Below, in pieces: positions 21,174 through 30,635 of a stretch of 64,000 nt of DNA (position 1 is the first letter of the stretch; each line of letters starts with the position of its first letter). Position numbers and translations under genes: made by a program. The notes beneath the pieces are model-generated. The model was given only the letters and a program-made list of their open reading frames with translations, was not told where the DNA came from and ran no database searches. This stretch comes from Diadophis punctatus similis (Eukaryota; Chordata; Lepidosauria; Squamata; Dipsadidae), in contig JALIGW010000002.1 in NCBI GenBank assembly GCA_023053685.1, positions 43,717,778 through 43,781,777 on the forward strand, written 5' to 3'.

Positions 21174-21734
21174 TAATCAAATCCATCCCCCTGCTGCTGG
21201 GTATCCTTTACTCTTTCTTTCTTTCTTCCCACCTTTTCCAACATTACATATTTCTCCAGAGAACTAGGTTTTTTGCATAAGATGCCCAAAATATGATAAT
21301 TTGAGCCTAGGGGTTTGCACCTCAAGTGACAACTTTTGGATTGTCAGTTCTTTTGTTCTTTAACCCATGCGTTTGTTTCCTTGGATAGCTATGATATTAT
21401 CGGGAGTTTTCAGAAGTTCAATGATCTTTCTGCTCTGCCTGTTTAAAGTCTAGCCCTTGCAGTTAGTTTAATATTTTACAATGTACCTGGAATAAAATAC
21501 AAAGGCTCAATCAAATTTCTTTTTGCAGTTGATGTTTGTTTGCAATGTGAGATTGGAGAGACACTTTTTAGCGCCTGCCCTGAGCTATTCGAACTACTTC
21601 AGTCATTTCATTTGGAAGCAGAGAGAGAGGTGCTGCCATGACATAAGTGCAGCCAGGCAAGCAAGTGGGCGCTTTGGAGAATGGATGACCTCATACGCCA
21701 TAGAACAAGCTCCTTGCAACAAGAGTAGGAGTAA
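21174..21734. other. Unassigned sequence
   Basis: No gene or repeat is recognised. Confidence 0.45.
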
Positions 21735-21904
21735 TTAAAGGGTGTGCATAAGTGCACCAACGTGCCTACCGTCCCTGTCCTAATGTCCCTTTTTATTCAT
21801 ATCCATTTCATCCATAACCATGTTTATACCTATATCTGTTATCTAATACATGCTTGACAAACAAACAAACAAACAAACAAACAAACAAACAAATAAATAA
21901 ATTC
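21735..21904 (+). mobile_element. LINE 3' end fragment with (AAAC)n tail
   Basis: The text AGTGCACCAACGTGCCTACC, GTCCCTGTCCTAATGTCCC and the tail ending TTGACAAACAAAC matches the 3' ends of the LINE copies at 50.6 kb and 56.4-57.1 kb. Only the last about 170 bp are present, so it is strongly 5'-truncated. Confidence 0.8.
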
Positions 21905-22055
21905 ACAGGAGCAACTTGCGGACTTCCCCATAACTTTGCTTGGGGGTGCTGGAACAGCTGGAACTTCAGGGAATGGTCATAAGCACCTCTTGATCAACAC
22001 CATCATAAGTTCAAATGATTGCTAAGTGAGTGTTGGTTAACTGAGGACTACCTGT
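21905..22055. mobile_element. Right-end fragment of the CAGGTAGTC transposon family
   Basis: It ends TTAACTGAGGACTACCTGTA and has CATAAGTTCAAATGATTGCT just before, similar to the right end of the element at 3884-4266. The left end is missing. Confidence 0.55.
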
Positions 22056-22480
22056 ATGTCAATTTTATAGATGTGTGAAATTACTGTAGCCCTTGTAGCT
22101 TTTCTTACAGCATGTTGTTACATAATACATTGTAGAGATGTTGAATTATATTTAAGAGTTTTCTGGGCACAGACTCATTTATACAAGATTATTTTCTGTG
22201 TTTTCAATAGATTAATACAGACAGGGATATATTGTCACTGTATTTAAATAAGTGATGAATTTTACATTATATGATGTATTTCTAGGCTTCAACATTTTGG
22301 ATAAATTGCTTTTAAATTTTTAATTCATGTTTACTAGTTGGAGGAAATATATTTGCATATATTCTTTCTCCAATGCTCTGGTGTCTATTTTGATACTATC
22401 TTAGAAGAATACTACGTTTCGTTTGCTTTTAATTAATATCCTTTTGTAATGATACCAAAGAGGCTTTAGGATTGTTATAC
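22056..22480. other. Unassigned AT-rich sequence
   Basis: No gene or repeat recognised. Confidence 0.45.
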
Positions 22481-22628
22481 CAGCGGTGGGTTGCTCCAGG
22501 TTCAGCCCGGTTCTAAGAACCGGTAGTGCCGGCGGCGGGAGGCTCCGCCCACCCAGCCGGGACGCTTCTGCGCATGCACAGAAGCACATGTGCGAACCAG
22601 TAGTAAAGGGTTTTAGAACCCACTACTG
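22481..22628. mobile_element. hAT-like MITE family A, short form, 148 bp
   Basis: Ends are CAGCGGTGGGTTGCTCC and AGAACCCACTACTG, with an exact 8-bp TSD (TGTTATAC, 22473-22480 and 22629-22636). The core is GAGGCTCCGCCCACC and TTCTGCGCATGCACAGAAGC. Same short subtype as 37021 and 41254. Confidence 0.93.
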
Positions 22629-22829
22629 TGTTATACCAATGGTTAATATCAGTAATGGGGTGGACATACATACATATATTTATCAAAGTATTCCCTCTCA
22701 GAGTAAGCAGCATTATATAAAATGCAAAAAAGGAATAAGATACAGTATAGCTAAGCAAAGAAATTAAAAGTATGAGACAAGACAAATAAATATAGCTAAA
22801 TGTAGTTTCTGCCAAACATACTTCCTATA

Positions 22830-24240
22830 TCTTTCTATAGTTTCCATCTTTGCAACTTTCCTTGCTTCTGCCATGTCCCTCTACTGTTTCACACAATGCT
22901 TTCTGTTTTCCGAACTGATCACTTTCTCTTTTGAGGATCTTATTTCTTCCAACCAACTATCAGTTTATTCTGTCATTCCTTTCCTCACATGCATTCTTCC
23001 TTCATCTGTTTGTTCTGCAATCACCGTTCTCTCTATATATGTTCAGAGCATCTCAACCTATATATTAAACCTACATATCATACACAATTATTTTGCTGTG
23101 TTCCCAAGTTTTCAAATCCTTTTCCCTTATGTTCCCTTTTTATTTATACTCTTTCAAGATTAATCTACTTTCTAATACTTTGGCATAGTTTCACTTAGTG
23201 ACAGTCATTTCTATTCTGATTTATTTTTTTTTTATTTCCCTTTCTTCTGTATCCATTTTTCCCCTGAGTTCAGTCTTGATTGTACCTTTCCTCATTCTTC
23301 TGTCCTATACTAATTTTCCTCAGCCATTCATCATAAACAACCAAATCAGTCATGGTTTTACATTTATATTCATTCATTTCCCATGCATACTGTATATAAT
23401 GTATTATTGTTTAAGCTTAAATCAATATTCAAAATTTCTCTATGAGCCGAGGTGGCGCAGTGGTTAAAAGCAGCACTGCAACTACTTCAGTGACTGCTAG
23501 TTCAGCAGTTCAGCTGTTCAAATCTCACCAGGCTCAAGGTTGACTCAGCCTTCCATCCTTCCGAGGTGGGTAAAATGAGGACCCAGATGCTGAACTCTGT
23601 AAACCGCTTAGAGAGGGCTGTAAAGCACTATGAAGCGGTATATAAGTCTAAGTGCTATTGCTATCTAAGCAGGTATTCACCAGTCAGCATTCTCATTAAT
23701 TCTAGGGTCTCCTAATTGCCCAGCCACTTTTTCTATAGTCTGTTGTCTTGTTCGCACCCATCCATGTTTGCTTCCCAGTACAATAATTAATTTAGAGTGT
23801 TTTACAGTTTCTCCAAAATCTTGTTTCTGGTTCTTCCATTATCGCCATTCACTGAAGTGTAACATGCAACTATTACCATATCCTATGGTATATAAAACAA
23901 ATTCATACTTTCTGATTTACATTTTACATTTTTTTGTTCATAATTAAAGCCACACCTTGTGTGCTCTGCAAGTATTCATCAATGCCACTACCTAATATCC
24001 ATTTTCGTACACATATATTGCAGCTTTTCACTTTTTTTATTAGTTTCAGAGATACACATTATCGGTTTTATTTTATTTTACTCATTTGTTAATTCATGTT
24101 ATTTACCTTTTACTCCTCTTATTTTCCAAATTACAGTCATCTACATCTCACATTCATACCCAAGGGAAACTGAAAGTATTGACTTCCACTCCCATCATGG
24201 TTTTAATCAATTGAAGCTTTCACATAACACTTTTTAGTAA
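22830..24240 (-). pseudogene. Decayed LINE with endonuclease-like remnant
   Basis: Read on the minus strand, about 23650-23900 gives broken phrases like VNGDNGRTRNK, ILEKL.NTLN and EANMDGCEQDN, then RINENADW. These recall the endonuclease region of RTE-like LINEs (a ..NGDNGE..N.FWE.LN.. and ..MNG.VG..NENG pattern). The part below 23440 is lysine/glutamate-rich with no clear motif. All frames have stops. The SINE at 23444 interrupts it. Exact borders and clade are uncertain. Confidence 0.5.
23444..23664 (+). mobile_element. Sauria-type tRNA SINE nested in an old LINE
   Basis: GAGCCGAGGTGGCGCAGTGG (A box), GCTGTTCAAATCTCACCAG (B box), CTCAAGGTTGACTCAGCCTT body and AAACCGCTTAGAGAGGGCTG..AGCGGTATATAAGT are all present. 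The end is AAGTGCTATTGCTAT. It is a better-preserved body than the copy at 18880, but lacks the AAAT tail. Confidence 0.93.
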
Positions 24241-24423
24241 TATAGAAAATGGGTAGACTAGACTTAGTTGTATTTGTGTCATAAGCAGCATCTCTTACTA
24301 ATGTTAAAAAGAGTAAGCCACAGGTACAAGAAAAACAAACGTTTTATTCGAGGCTGTCTTGCAAACGTAAGGCTTGCAATGTACAGAAGTACAGTGAGGC
24401 ATATGCAATGTACAGATACATAA

Positions 24424-25010
24424 TCGAGGGAACTTGGAGGTCTTCTAGTCCAACGCCCTGCTCAAACAGGAGATTCTATACCCGTGATGGCGAACCTATG
24501 GCACGAGTGCCACAGGTGGCACGTGGAGCCATATCTGAGGGCACGTGAGGCCTTGCCCTATGTCAGCTCCAGAGCGCATGTGCGTGCTGACCAGCTGATT
24601 TTCGGCCTTCCAGAGGGCAGGGCGGAGGCTGCTTTCGCTCTCCCCAGGCTTCAGGAAAGCCTCCGGAGCCTGAGGAAGGCGAAAAACGGCCCAACAGGCC
24701 TACTGGAAATTTGGAGGCTTCCGTGAGGCCTGCGCGCATACGCGGGGGGGAGCGCGGGGGGATGTTGTGCGCTCATGCATGGGGGGAGGGCATTGCATTA
24801 TGGGTGTGGGCACACGCACGCATGCTATCACTCATGCGCACGCTCTTTTGGCACCCGAGCAAAAAAAGGTTCGCCATCAAATGGTTCTATACCATTTTAG
24901 ACAAGTGGCTGCCTAGTCTCTTCTTAAAAGCCTCCTGTGATGGAGCACTCACAACTTCTGAAGGAAGCATGAGGGAAATATAAATATAAAAGTAAGAAAA
25001 ATATAAGAGA
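24424..25010 (-). mobile_element. CR1 LINE 3' end, interrupted by a hAT element
   Basis: AGGTCTTCTAGTCCAACGCC..CTGCTCAAACAGGAG and, beyond the nested element, ACAAGTGGCTGCCTAGTCTC then TCTTCTTAAAAGCC are the reverse complement of the CR1 3' region at 47940-48030. The hAT element at 24482-24884 splits it. The 5' limit is vague. Confidence 0.8.
24482..24884. mobile_element. hAT-like nonautonomous element, 403 bp, another family
   Basis: Left end CCGTGATGGCGAACCTATGG and right end AGGTTCGCCATCAAATGG, flanked by an exact 8-bp TSD (TTCTATAC, 24474-24481 and 24885-24892). The inside is GC-rich with GGCACG..GTGGCACGTGG and CpG-containing blocks. No transposase ORF. It sits inside a CR1 copy, so it is younger than that CR1. 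Confidence 0.9.
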
Positions 25011-25234
25011 AGCTTCCTTATATTTCTTGGCACCAAGAACAAGAGCTATCTATTTATACCATGCATAAAATTGATGTTGACCTATTCACCATTAAAAAAA
25101 ATTCCACAATGATCTCTTGCCTTCCTTGCTGATATTTGTAAGATGAAGACACCCATATTTTTCCCATGGTAGTCTCTCATTTTTGAAACTTCTCTGATAG
25201 ATCGATATATATAGAGATAGAAATACAAAGATAG

Positions 25235-25277
25235 GTGGTGGTGGTGGTGGTGGTGGTGGTGGTGGTGGTGGTGGTGG

Positions 25278-25344
<67 letters not shown>
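25235..25344. repeat. Compound microsatellite (GTG)n(ATG)n
   Basis: About 14 GTG units are followed by about 22 ATG units, then a GA/GGGA tail to about 25390. Two trinucleotide runs joined by a point change suggest growth from a single seed. Confidence 0.95.
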
Positions 25345-25390
25345 ATGTGTTTGTGTGTGAGAGAGAGAGGGAGGGAGGGAAGGAGGGAGA

Positions 25391-26388
25391 TTTAGTTCAT
25401 TCTGTAGATGCAATGGGGACAGCAATTATTATTATTATTCTTTTGAATTAGACTATTATATTGATGTTTCCTAAAATTTTAGCTAATAGATGTTATATTG
25501 TTTAATCATTTTAGTGTATTTTTTTCTTATCTTTTAGAGAAGGAAGCAGGATATAAATCTGTTGATTCATGCTGAGCAATAATTATGTTTACCAGTTGTA
25601 GACTTGAACTTACAAATATCTTTTTTGGAAGCTCAAAATATTGTAATTTATGAACAGAAACCACCGCTGAGTAAACGAACACCAATAAATAAGAACTGTA
25701 AACCTGTTCTTCCTTACTTCCACTTCTCTAACTTTTTCTGTTTGGTCTTACATATTTTCCTGTCATGAAAACAGAGAATCATAAACAATATTGAATCTTA
25801 CTCCATCTTGAAGACCAACAAATTTATTATGCTATAATTTTGCATGACGCCAAAACTATTTCACTGCATCTACCAGTATGTTGGCTCTGGGCCCTGCAAA
25901 TGTATGGCACAATGCATTTTTCAGTCCTGGGGGTTCTATATGGCTCTTTTTGTCATTGTTGTTGTTGTTGTTGTTGTTTTGCTTCAATTGACTAATGTAG
26001 TTTACCTTTCTAGAATTTAACTATATTGACTTTTTAAAATATATATATCTGGGGAAAGTTTCCTGATGAGACATCAGAACCTAATGTGGTTCTACATATC
26101 TTGAGCATCTCCAAAAGGACTTTTTAATGGCTTGGAGTTACAATTAATATTTGGAGAAAGATTGAAAGTTCAACTGAGTAGTGTGTTCTAAATATTCCCT
26201 ATTTCAAAATGGCAAGAAACCACTTTATCATTTTTTAGCAATAACGATAAGAAGGAACTCTGGGGCACAGAAAAGTGATGTTTGGGATGTCTCTTAAGTC
26301 CTGGAGATACAAAAATGAAAGCATCATTAGGCTGCCATCATGAACATCTATCATTATGAAACCATTTTGATTCTGGGGCTGAACCATA
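25391..26388. other. Unassigned; short (TTG)n at 25960
   Basis: Only a seven-unit TTG run at about 25958-25980 stands out. No gene is seen. Confidence 0.45.
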
Positions 26389-26826
26389 CAGGTAGTCCTT
26401 GATTTATAACCAGTCACAGAGACTGAAGTTACAACAGACAAGCCCCCCTTCAAAAAAAGCTTAGGACCCATATTTGAAGTTCTGATGGATGCCCAACCCC
26501 CATAGTCACATGACTGCATTTTTGGCACTCGGCAACATGCATTTATGACCGTTTCCAGTGTCCTACATTCATGAGACCACGATTTACAATATTTTTTGCC
26601 AGAAATTGTTGTTTACTTCTGCTTTCCAGTAAAAAAAAAGGCTCAAAGCAAACAATGGTTCACTTAACGACAGTGGCATTTGCTTTATAACCTTGATATT
26701 CCCTTAACAACTGCTGCAAATGCTCATAAAAATCAGAGTTGCCATACAATGACCAGCTTAATTACCCTTATGACATATGATTGTAATTGTGGGCTCAATT
26801 GTCATTGTAAGTAAAGGACTACCTAT
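26389..26826. mobile_element. Nonautonomous CAGGTAGTC transposon, second copy
   Basis: Left end ACAGGTAGTCCTTGATTTAT, right end GTAAGTAAAGGACTACCTAT. The middle shares TGACCGTTTCCAGTGTCCTA, TTCACTTAACGACAGTGGCA and GTGGGCTCAATTGTCATTGT with the family copy at 3884. No transposase. Confidence 0.75.
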
Positions 26827-26892
26827 CATTGTTGGTTTGAAAGGAAAGATGTCTTGAAATCTCTACTGATTTGCCAAGTTCTAGATTCAGTG

Positions 26893-27535
26893 CAGTGGTG
26901 GGTTCCTACCAGTGCGGTCCACTCTATAGCACCGGTAGTGGCCCGCTGGTGACATCACAGTACCGGTGTGGTCGGTTGCCGGTGCCTGGGCGCCGCCATT
27001 TTTTTAAAAAAAAAATTTTTAATTTTTTTTAAAATTTTCTTCTGCGCATGCCCAGAAGCTGAGCTTCCGGCACTGCGCATGCGCTGCCTTCCTACCCCAC
27101 AGTGAGTCCAAGCAGGGGAGGATGGCTGAGGGAGCGCGTGAGACGCTGAAAGAACGGGTGGCAGGAGCTATCTCCATTCCCCTCCCTTCAGCAGTCCGAG
27201 AAGCCACGAATGCACGGTGATGATCCCAGGCATTTTCGCACGTTCGAGGCTTCTCGAGCTGCTGAGGAGAGGGGGAACGGGCGGCAGGAGCCTAGGATCA
27301 TCGAATGGGGAAAAGCATTCAGGCCGGACGGAGCCTCCTAGAAGAACCGCTGCTGCGGTCTTGCTGCTCCTGCTGCGGGGGGCTGCGTTGCAGGTGGGCA
27401 ATGCCCCCCCCGCTTCTCTGGCCGCTGCCAAGCTCCCGAGGCCCATGCCCACCCGGTCACATGGCTGGCAAGCCACACCCACAAAATAAGCCATGCCCAC
27501 AGAGTGGTAGTAAAAAAGTTAGGAACCCGCCCCTG
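26893..27535 (+). mobile_element. hAT-like MITE family A, long form, 643 bp
   Basis: Ends CAGTGGTGGGTTCCTACC and GGAACCCGCCCCTG; exact 8-bp TSD ATTCAGTG (26885-26892 and 27536-27543). It has CGCCGCCATTTTTTT, CTGCGCATGCCCAGAAG and CTGCGCATGCGCTGCC, then a GC-rich inner part with a GGCATTTTCGCACGTTCGAG segment and a GTCACATGGCTGGCAAGCCA segment. It pairs with an inverted relative at 27849-28351. Open frames in the GC-rich part are chance. Confidence 0.93.
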
Positions 27536-27848
27536 ATTCAGTGGCATAAGTGACATATAAGACAAACAAAATTAATTGGAATATGGAAAATTCAAACAAA
27601 ATCTATACTCATCGCTTTAGGCAATAAATAATTTCATAATATGATATTTATGTCCCCTTCTAATTTTTAAAAGGAAGAAAGTATCTTAGGTGCAAATTTT
27701 AGCTGTCTAACATAAACAGAACCCTTAAGCATATGTGGTCAATTCATGGAATAGTAGAAAGTAAATTTTCTCTTTAAAGTATTCACTGCTCTCCACCCAT
27801 AAGGAAGGTTCACAGCTCAATGGTGGTATGCATCCTTTGCCTATGGAT

Positions 27849-28351
27849 CAGGGGCGGGTTCCTAATTTTTTTACTACCACTCTGTGGGCATGGCTTATTT
27901 TGTGGGTGTGGCTTGCCAGCCATGTGACTGGGTGGGCGTGGCTTCTCGGACTGCTGAAGGGAGGGGAACTGAGATAGGTCCTGCTGCCCATTCCCCCTCC
28001 CCTCAGCAGCTCAAGAAGCCTCGAACGTGCAAAAATGCCTAGGATCATCACCGCACGTTCGTGGCTTCTCAGACTGCTGAAGGGAGGGGAATGGAGATAG
28101 CTCCTGCTGCCCGTTCTTTCAGCGTCTCACACGCTCCCTCAGCCATCCTCCCCTGCTTGGACTCACTGTGGGGTAGGAAGGCAGCAAATGAGTAGTGCCG
28201 GAAACTCGGCTTCTGGGCATGCGCAGAAGAAAATTTTCAAAAAAATGGCAGCACCCAGGCACTGGCAACCGAATGCACCGGTACTGTGACATCACCAGGG
28301 GACCGCTACCGGTGCTATAGAGTGGACCGCACTGGTAGGAACCCACCACTG
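27849..28351 (-). mobile_element. hAT-like MITE family A, long form, 503 bp, inverted
   Basis: Ends CAGGGGCGGGTTCCTAAT and GGAACCCACCACTG; exact 8-bp TSD CTATGGAT (27841-27848 and 28352-28359). Internal segments match 26893-27535 in reverse order and orientation (ACTATAGAGTGGACCGC-type end, GAACGTGCAAAAATGCC centre). Confidence 0.93.
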
Positions 28352-28512
28352 CTATGGATCATCACATATTCAATCCCAGGCACCTCAAAGGAGGGCTGTT
28401 GAGCAAGGCCCATGTTTAAAACCATACCAAATAATTGCCAGGCAGTGTCAACCCTCCAATGCAATGATCTGACTCAGTATAACAGTGAACGTGGACCGGC
28501 TGCCTACTGGAG

Positions 28513-28513
28513 T

Positions 28514-28584
<71 letters not shown>

Positions 28585-28587
28585 TTA
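28513..28587. repeat. (TTTA)n microsatellite, LINE tail
   Basis: About 18 TTTA units form the complement of an AAAT tail of the minus-strand LINE-type repeat that follows. Confidence 0.93.
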
Positions 28588-29360
28588 GTTGCATTTGTAT
28601 GCCGCCCACTCCACAGAGACTCTGGGTGGCTCACAACAGCAAAAATTCACATGCAACAACAAATATAAAAAGCATTAAAAACAATAGATATTAAAACATT
28701 TAAAAAACATTAAAAACCACAATTTAAAAACCCATACAATAAATCATTCATGGGGCCAAGAATGATCGGTGTTGTATTAAAATCATTGGCCCCAGGCCTG
28801 TCGACAAAGCCATGTTTTAACTGCTTTTCTGAAGGCTGGCAGGGTGGGAATAATGCGGGTCTCGGGGGGTAGTGTATTCCAGAGAGCCAGTGCTGCCACA
28901 GAGAAGGCCTTCGTTCGTGGGCTCTCTCACATTGTTTGGCTGACGGGACCACCAGCAGACCAACTCTGTGGCAGGAGTGAAATCCTCCCGGTTCGCTCTT
29001 ACCTGTTGGTCGCCGCACAGCCGAACAACCTAGTGGCACTCACGGCGCGGGGCTTCCCCCGCCCGCTTCGCCCGTCCACCTGGATGCCGGCATTTGCATA
29101 CTTTTGCCCTCTGCGCATGCGCAAAGCGTTCTGCTTCCGCAGAGGGCAAAAGAACGCAAATGCTGGCGTCCAGGCGGGTGGGGGAAGCGGGCGGGGGAAG
29201 CGGGCGGGGGAAGCCCCGCGCCGCGAACGCCACCAGGTTGTTCGGCTGTGCGGCGACCAACAGGTAAGAGCGAACCGGGAGGATTTCACCCCTGCTCTGT
29301 GGGCTCTAATCGGTCTTAGGGAGGTATGTTGGAGAAGGCGGTCTCGGAGGTAAACTCGGA
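28588..29360 (-). mobile_element. LINE-type squamate repeat, interrupted by a MITE
   Basis: GTATGCCGCCCACTCCACAG then GACTCTGGGTGGCTCACAAC are the complement of the common GCGGCATACAAAT 3' end. The upstream text GTATTCCAGAGAGCCAG, CCACAGAGAAGGC and CCAACTCTGTGG resembles a dispersed squamate repeat that I recall but cannot name with certainty. Its body resumes after the MITE at 29295 (GGGCTCTAATCGGTCTTAG). Confidence 0.65.
28972..29294. mobile_element. Palindromic foldback MITE family A, 323 bp
   Basis: Exact 8-bp TSD CTCTGTGG (28964-28971 and 29295-29302). The left half (CAGGAGTGAAATCCTCCCGG, then TTACCTGTTGGTCGCCGCA) is repeated inverted in the right half (TGCGGCGACCAACAGGTAAG, then CCGGGAGGATTTCACCCCTG). 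The centre is CTCTGCGCATGCGCAAAGCG next to its partner GCAGAGGGCAAAAG. It can fold into a stem of about 150 bp. Confidence 0.93.
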
Positions 29361-30312
29361 GTTCACTTTTTGTATCAGATCACTCAGGAAAAAAAATAAT
29401 TCTGGAGAAACAGTCTTTATAGTTAAGAGTGTTTCAGGAGGGAATTCAGCAGCACCAGTTTAAAAATAGTGTTCTCCACCATTATTGTGTCTTGTTTAAG
29501 TTTCATTTATCCCTGTTAAATCAAAGCAGATTAAATTTTTGCCCAAAGTAACAGAAGGAATTTAGCTGAACTCGAATCAAATGAGGCCAAATCTTTACAA
29601 TAGCTTGAGGCCACACATTGGAGTTTTATCAAGTGGAAGGTGTGCCACCTTTTCATCTGATATCGCCTTGGCTATGATTTTATATTTAACAACATGCTAT
29701 TCTCTGTATATTTAGTTACATATTTATAGATCTGGATATATTCTGATAGGAGTCTTTTTGCCAATAGTACATCTAGTCAAAGAAAATTGGTATGGGCCTC
29801 TAGGCAATTTGTCACACCCAAAAAAAATCCCTGCTTCTGTATGATATGTAACTCCCCAGCTTCTAGCCAATTAATATTTTTTCAGTTTTGGAGACAAATC
29901 ACTAAACAAGCAGGCCCCATAACAGTTAGCATATGCTCAAGACAACCAGCTATAGTCAATTATGCAACAGGCTCCAGACCTCCCTACAGATGATTTAACT
30001 AGATATTGTATCTGCTGTTTTTCTAATAATATAAGATGACTCTCCTAACAAATCACTTTATCACTTAGGTATGCACCAAAGAAAAGGATAAAGCCTTAAT
30101 TTATGGTACTAACTGATATCTTCTCTAAGAAATTATTGGCATTTACATATTTCTGACTGAAAACCTTTTCACATTGTAGTGTAAAAGTGAGAAAACGTTG
30201 TCAAGGCCGTAAGACATTCATTTTGTTTGCCTTTAATTGCATTCAAATTTCAGATATTTTTCTTTATCTTACTACAAACTGCATGCTCACTATGGAAAAA
30301 CTAGCTTTGGGT
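29361..30312. other. Unassigned AT-rich sequence
   Basis: No gene or repeat recognised. Confidence 0.45.
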
Positions 30313-30635
30313 CAGAGGTGGGTTCCTGCCGGTGCGGTTAATAGCTGTTGTTCGGCGCAGAGCCGAAGACGCTGCTGCCATTCGCGGTGCGGGAGCTTTC
30401 CCCGGGCGCTGCCGCCGCCGCATGGACGCCGCCATTTGCCTTCTTTTGCCCTCTGCGCATGCGCAAAGCGTTCTGAATGCGCAGAGGGCAAAAGAACGCA
30501 AATGGCGGCGTCCATGCGGGCGGCGGCACTGCCCGGGGAAAGCTCCCACGCCGCGAACAGCAGCAGCATCTTCGGCTCTGCGCCGAACAACAGCTATTAA
30601 CCGCACCGGCAAAAACAGGCAGGAACTCACCTCTG
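30313..30635. mobile_element. Palindromic foldback MITE family A, 323 bp
   Basis: Exact 8-bp TSD CTTTGGGT (30305-30312 and 30636-30643). Ends CAGAGGTGGGTTCCTGCC and GCAGGAACTCACCTCTG. Both halves share GCGGTTAATAGCTGTTGTTC and its inverse; the centre has TCTGCGCATGCGCAAAGCG. Same size as the copy at 28972. Overlapping open frames on both strands simply reflect the palindrome. Confidence 0.94.

Noticed and set aside
18880..23664. Functional tRNA genes
   Set aside because: The A and B boxes belong to Sauria SINEs; the acceptor and anticodon stems do not form a tRNA.
28844..29353. 169-codon open frame on the plus strand
   Set aside because: It runs through both arms of a palindromic MITE and into the host repeat; no conserved motif.
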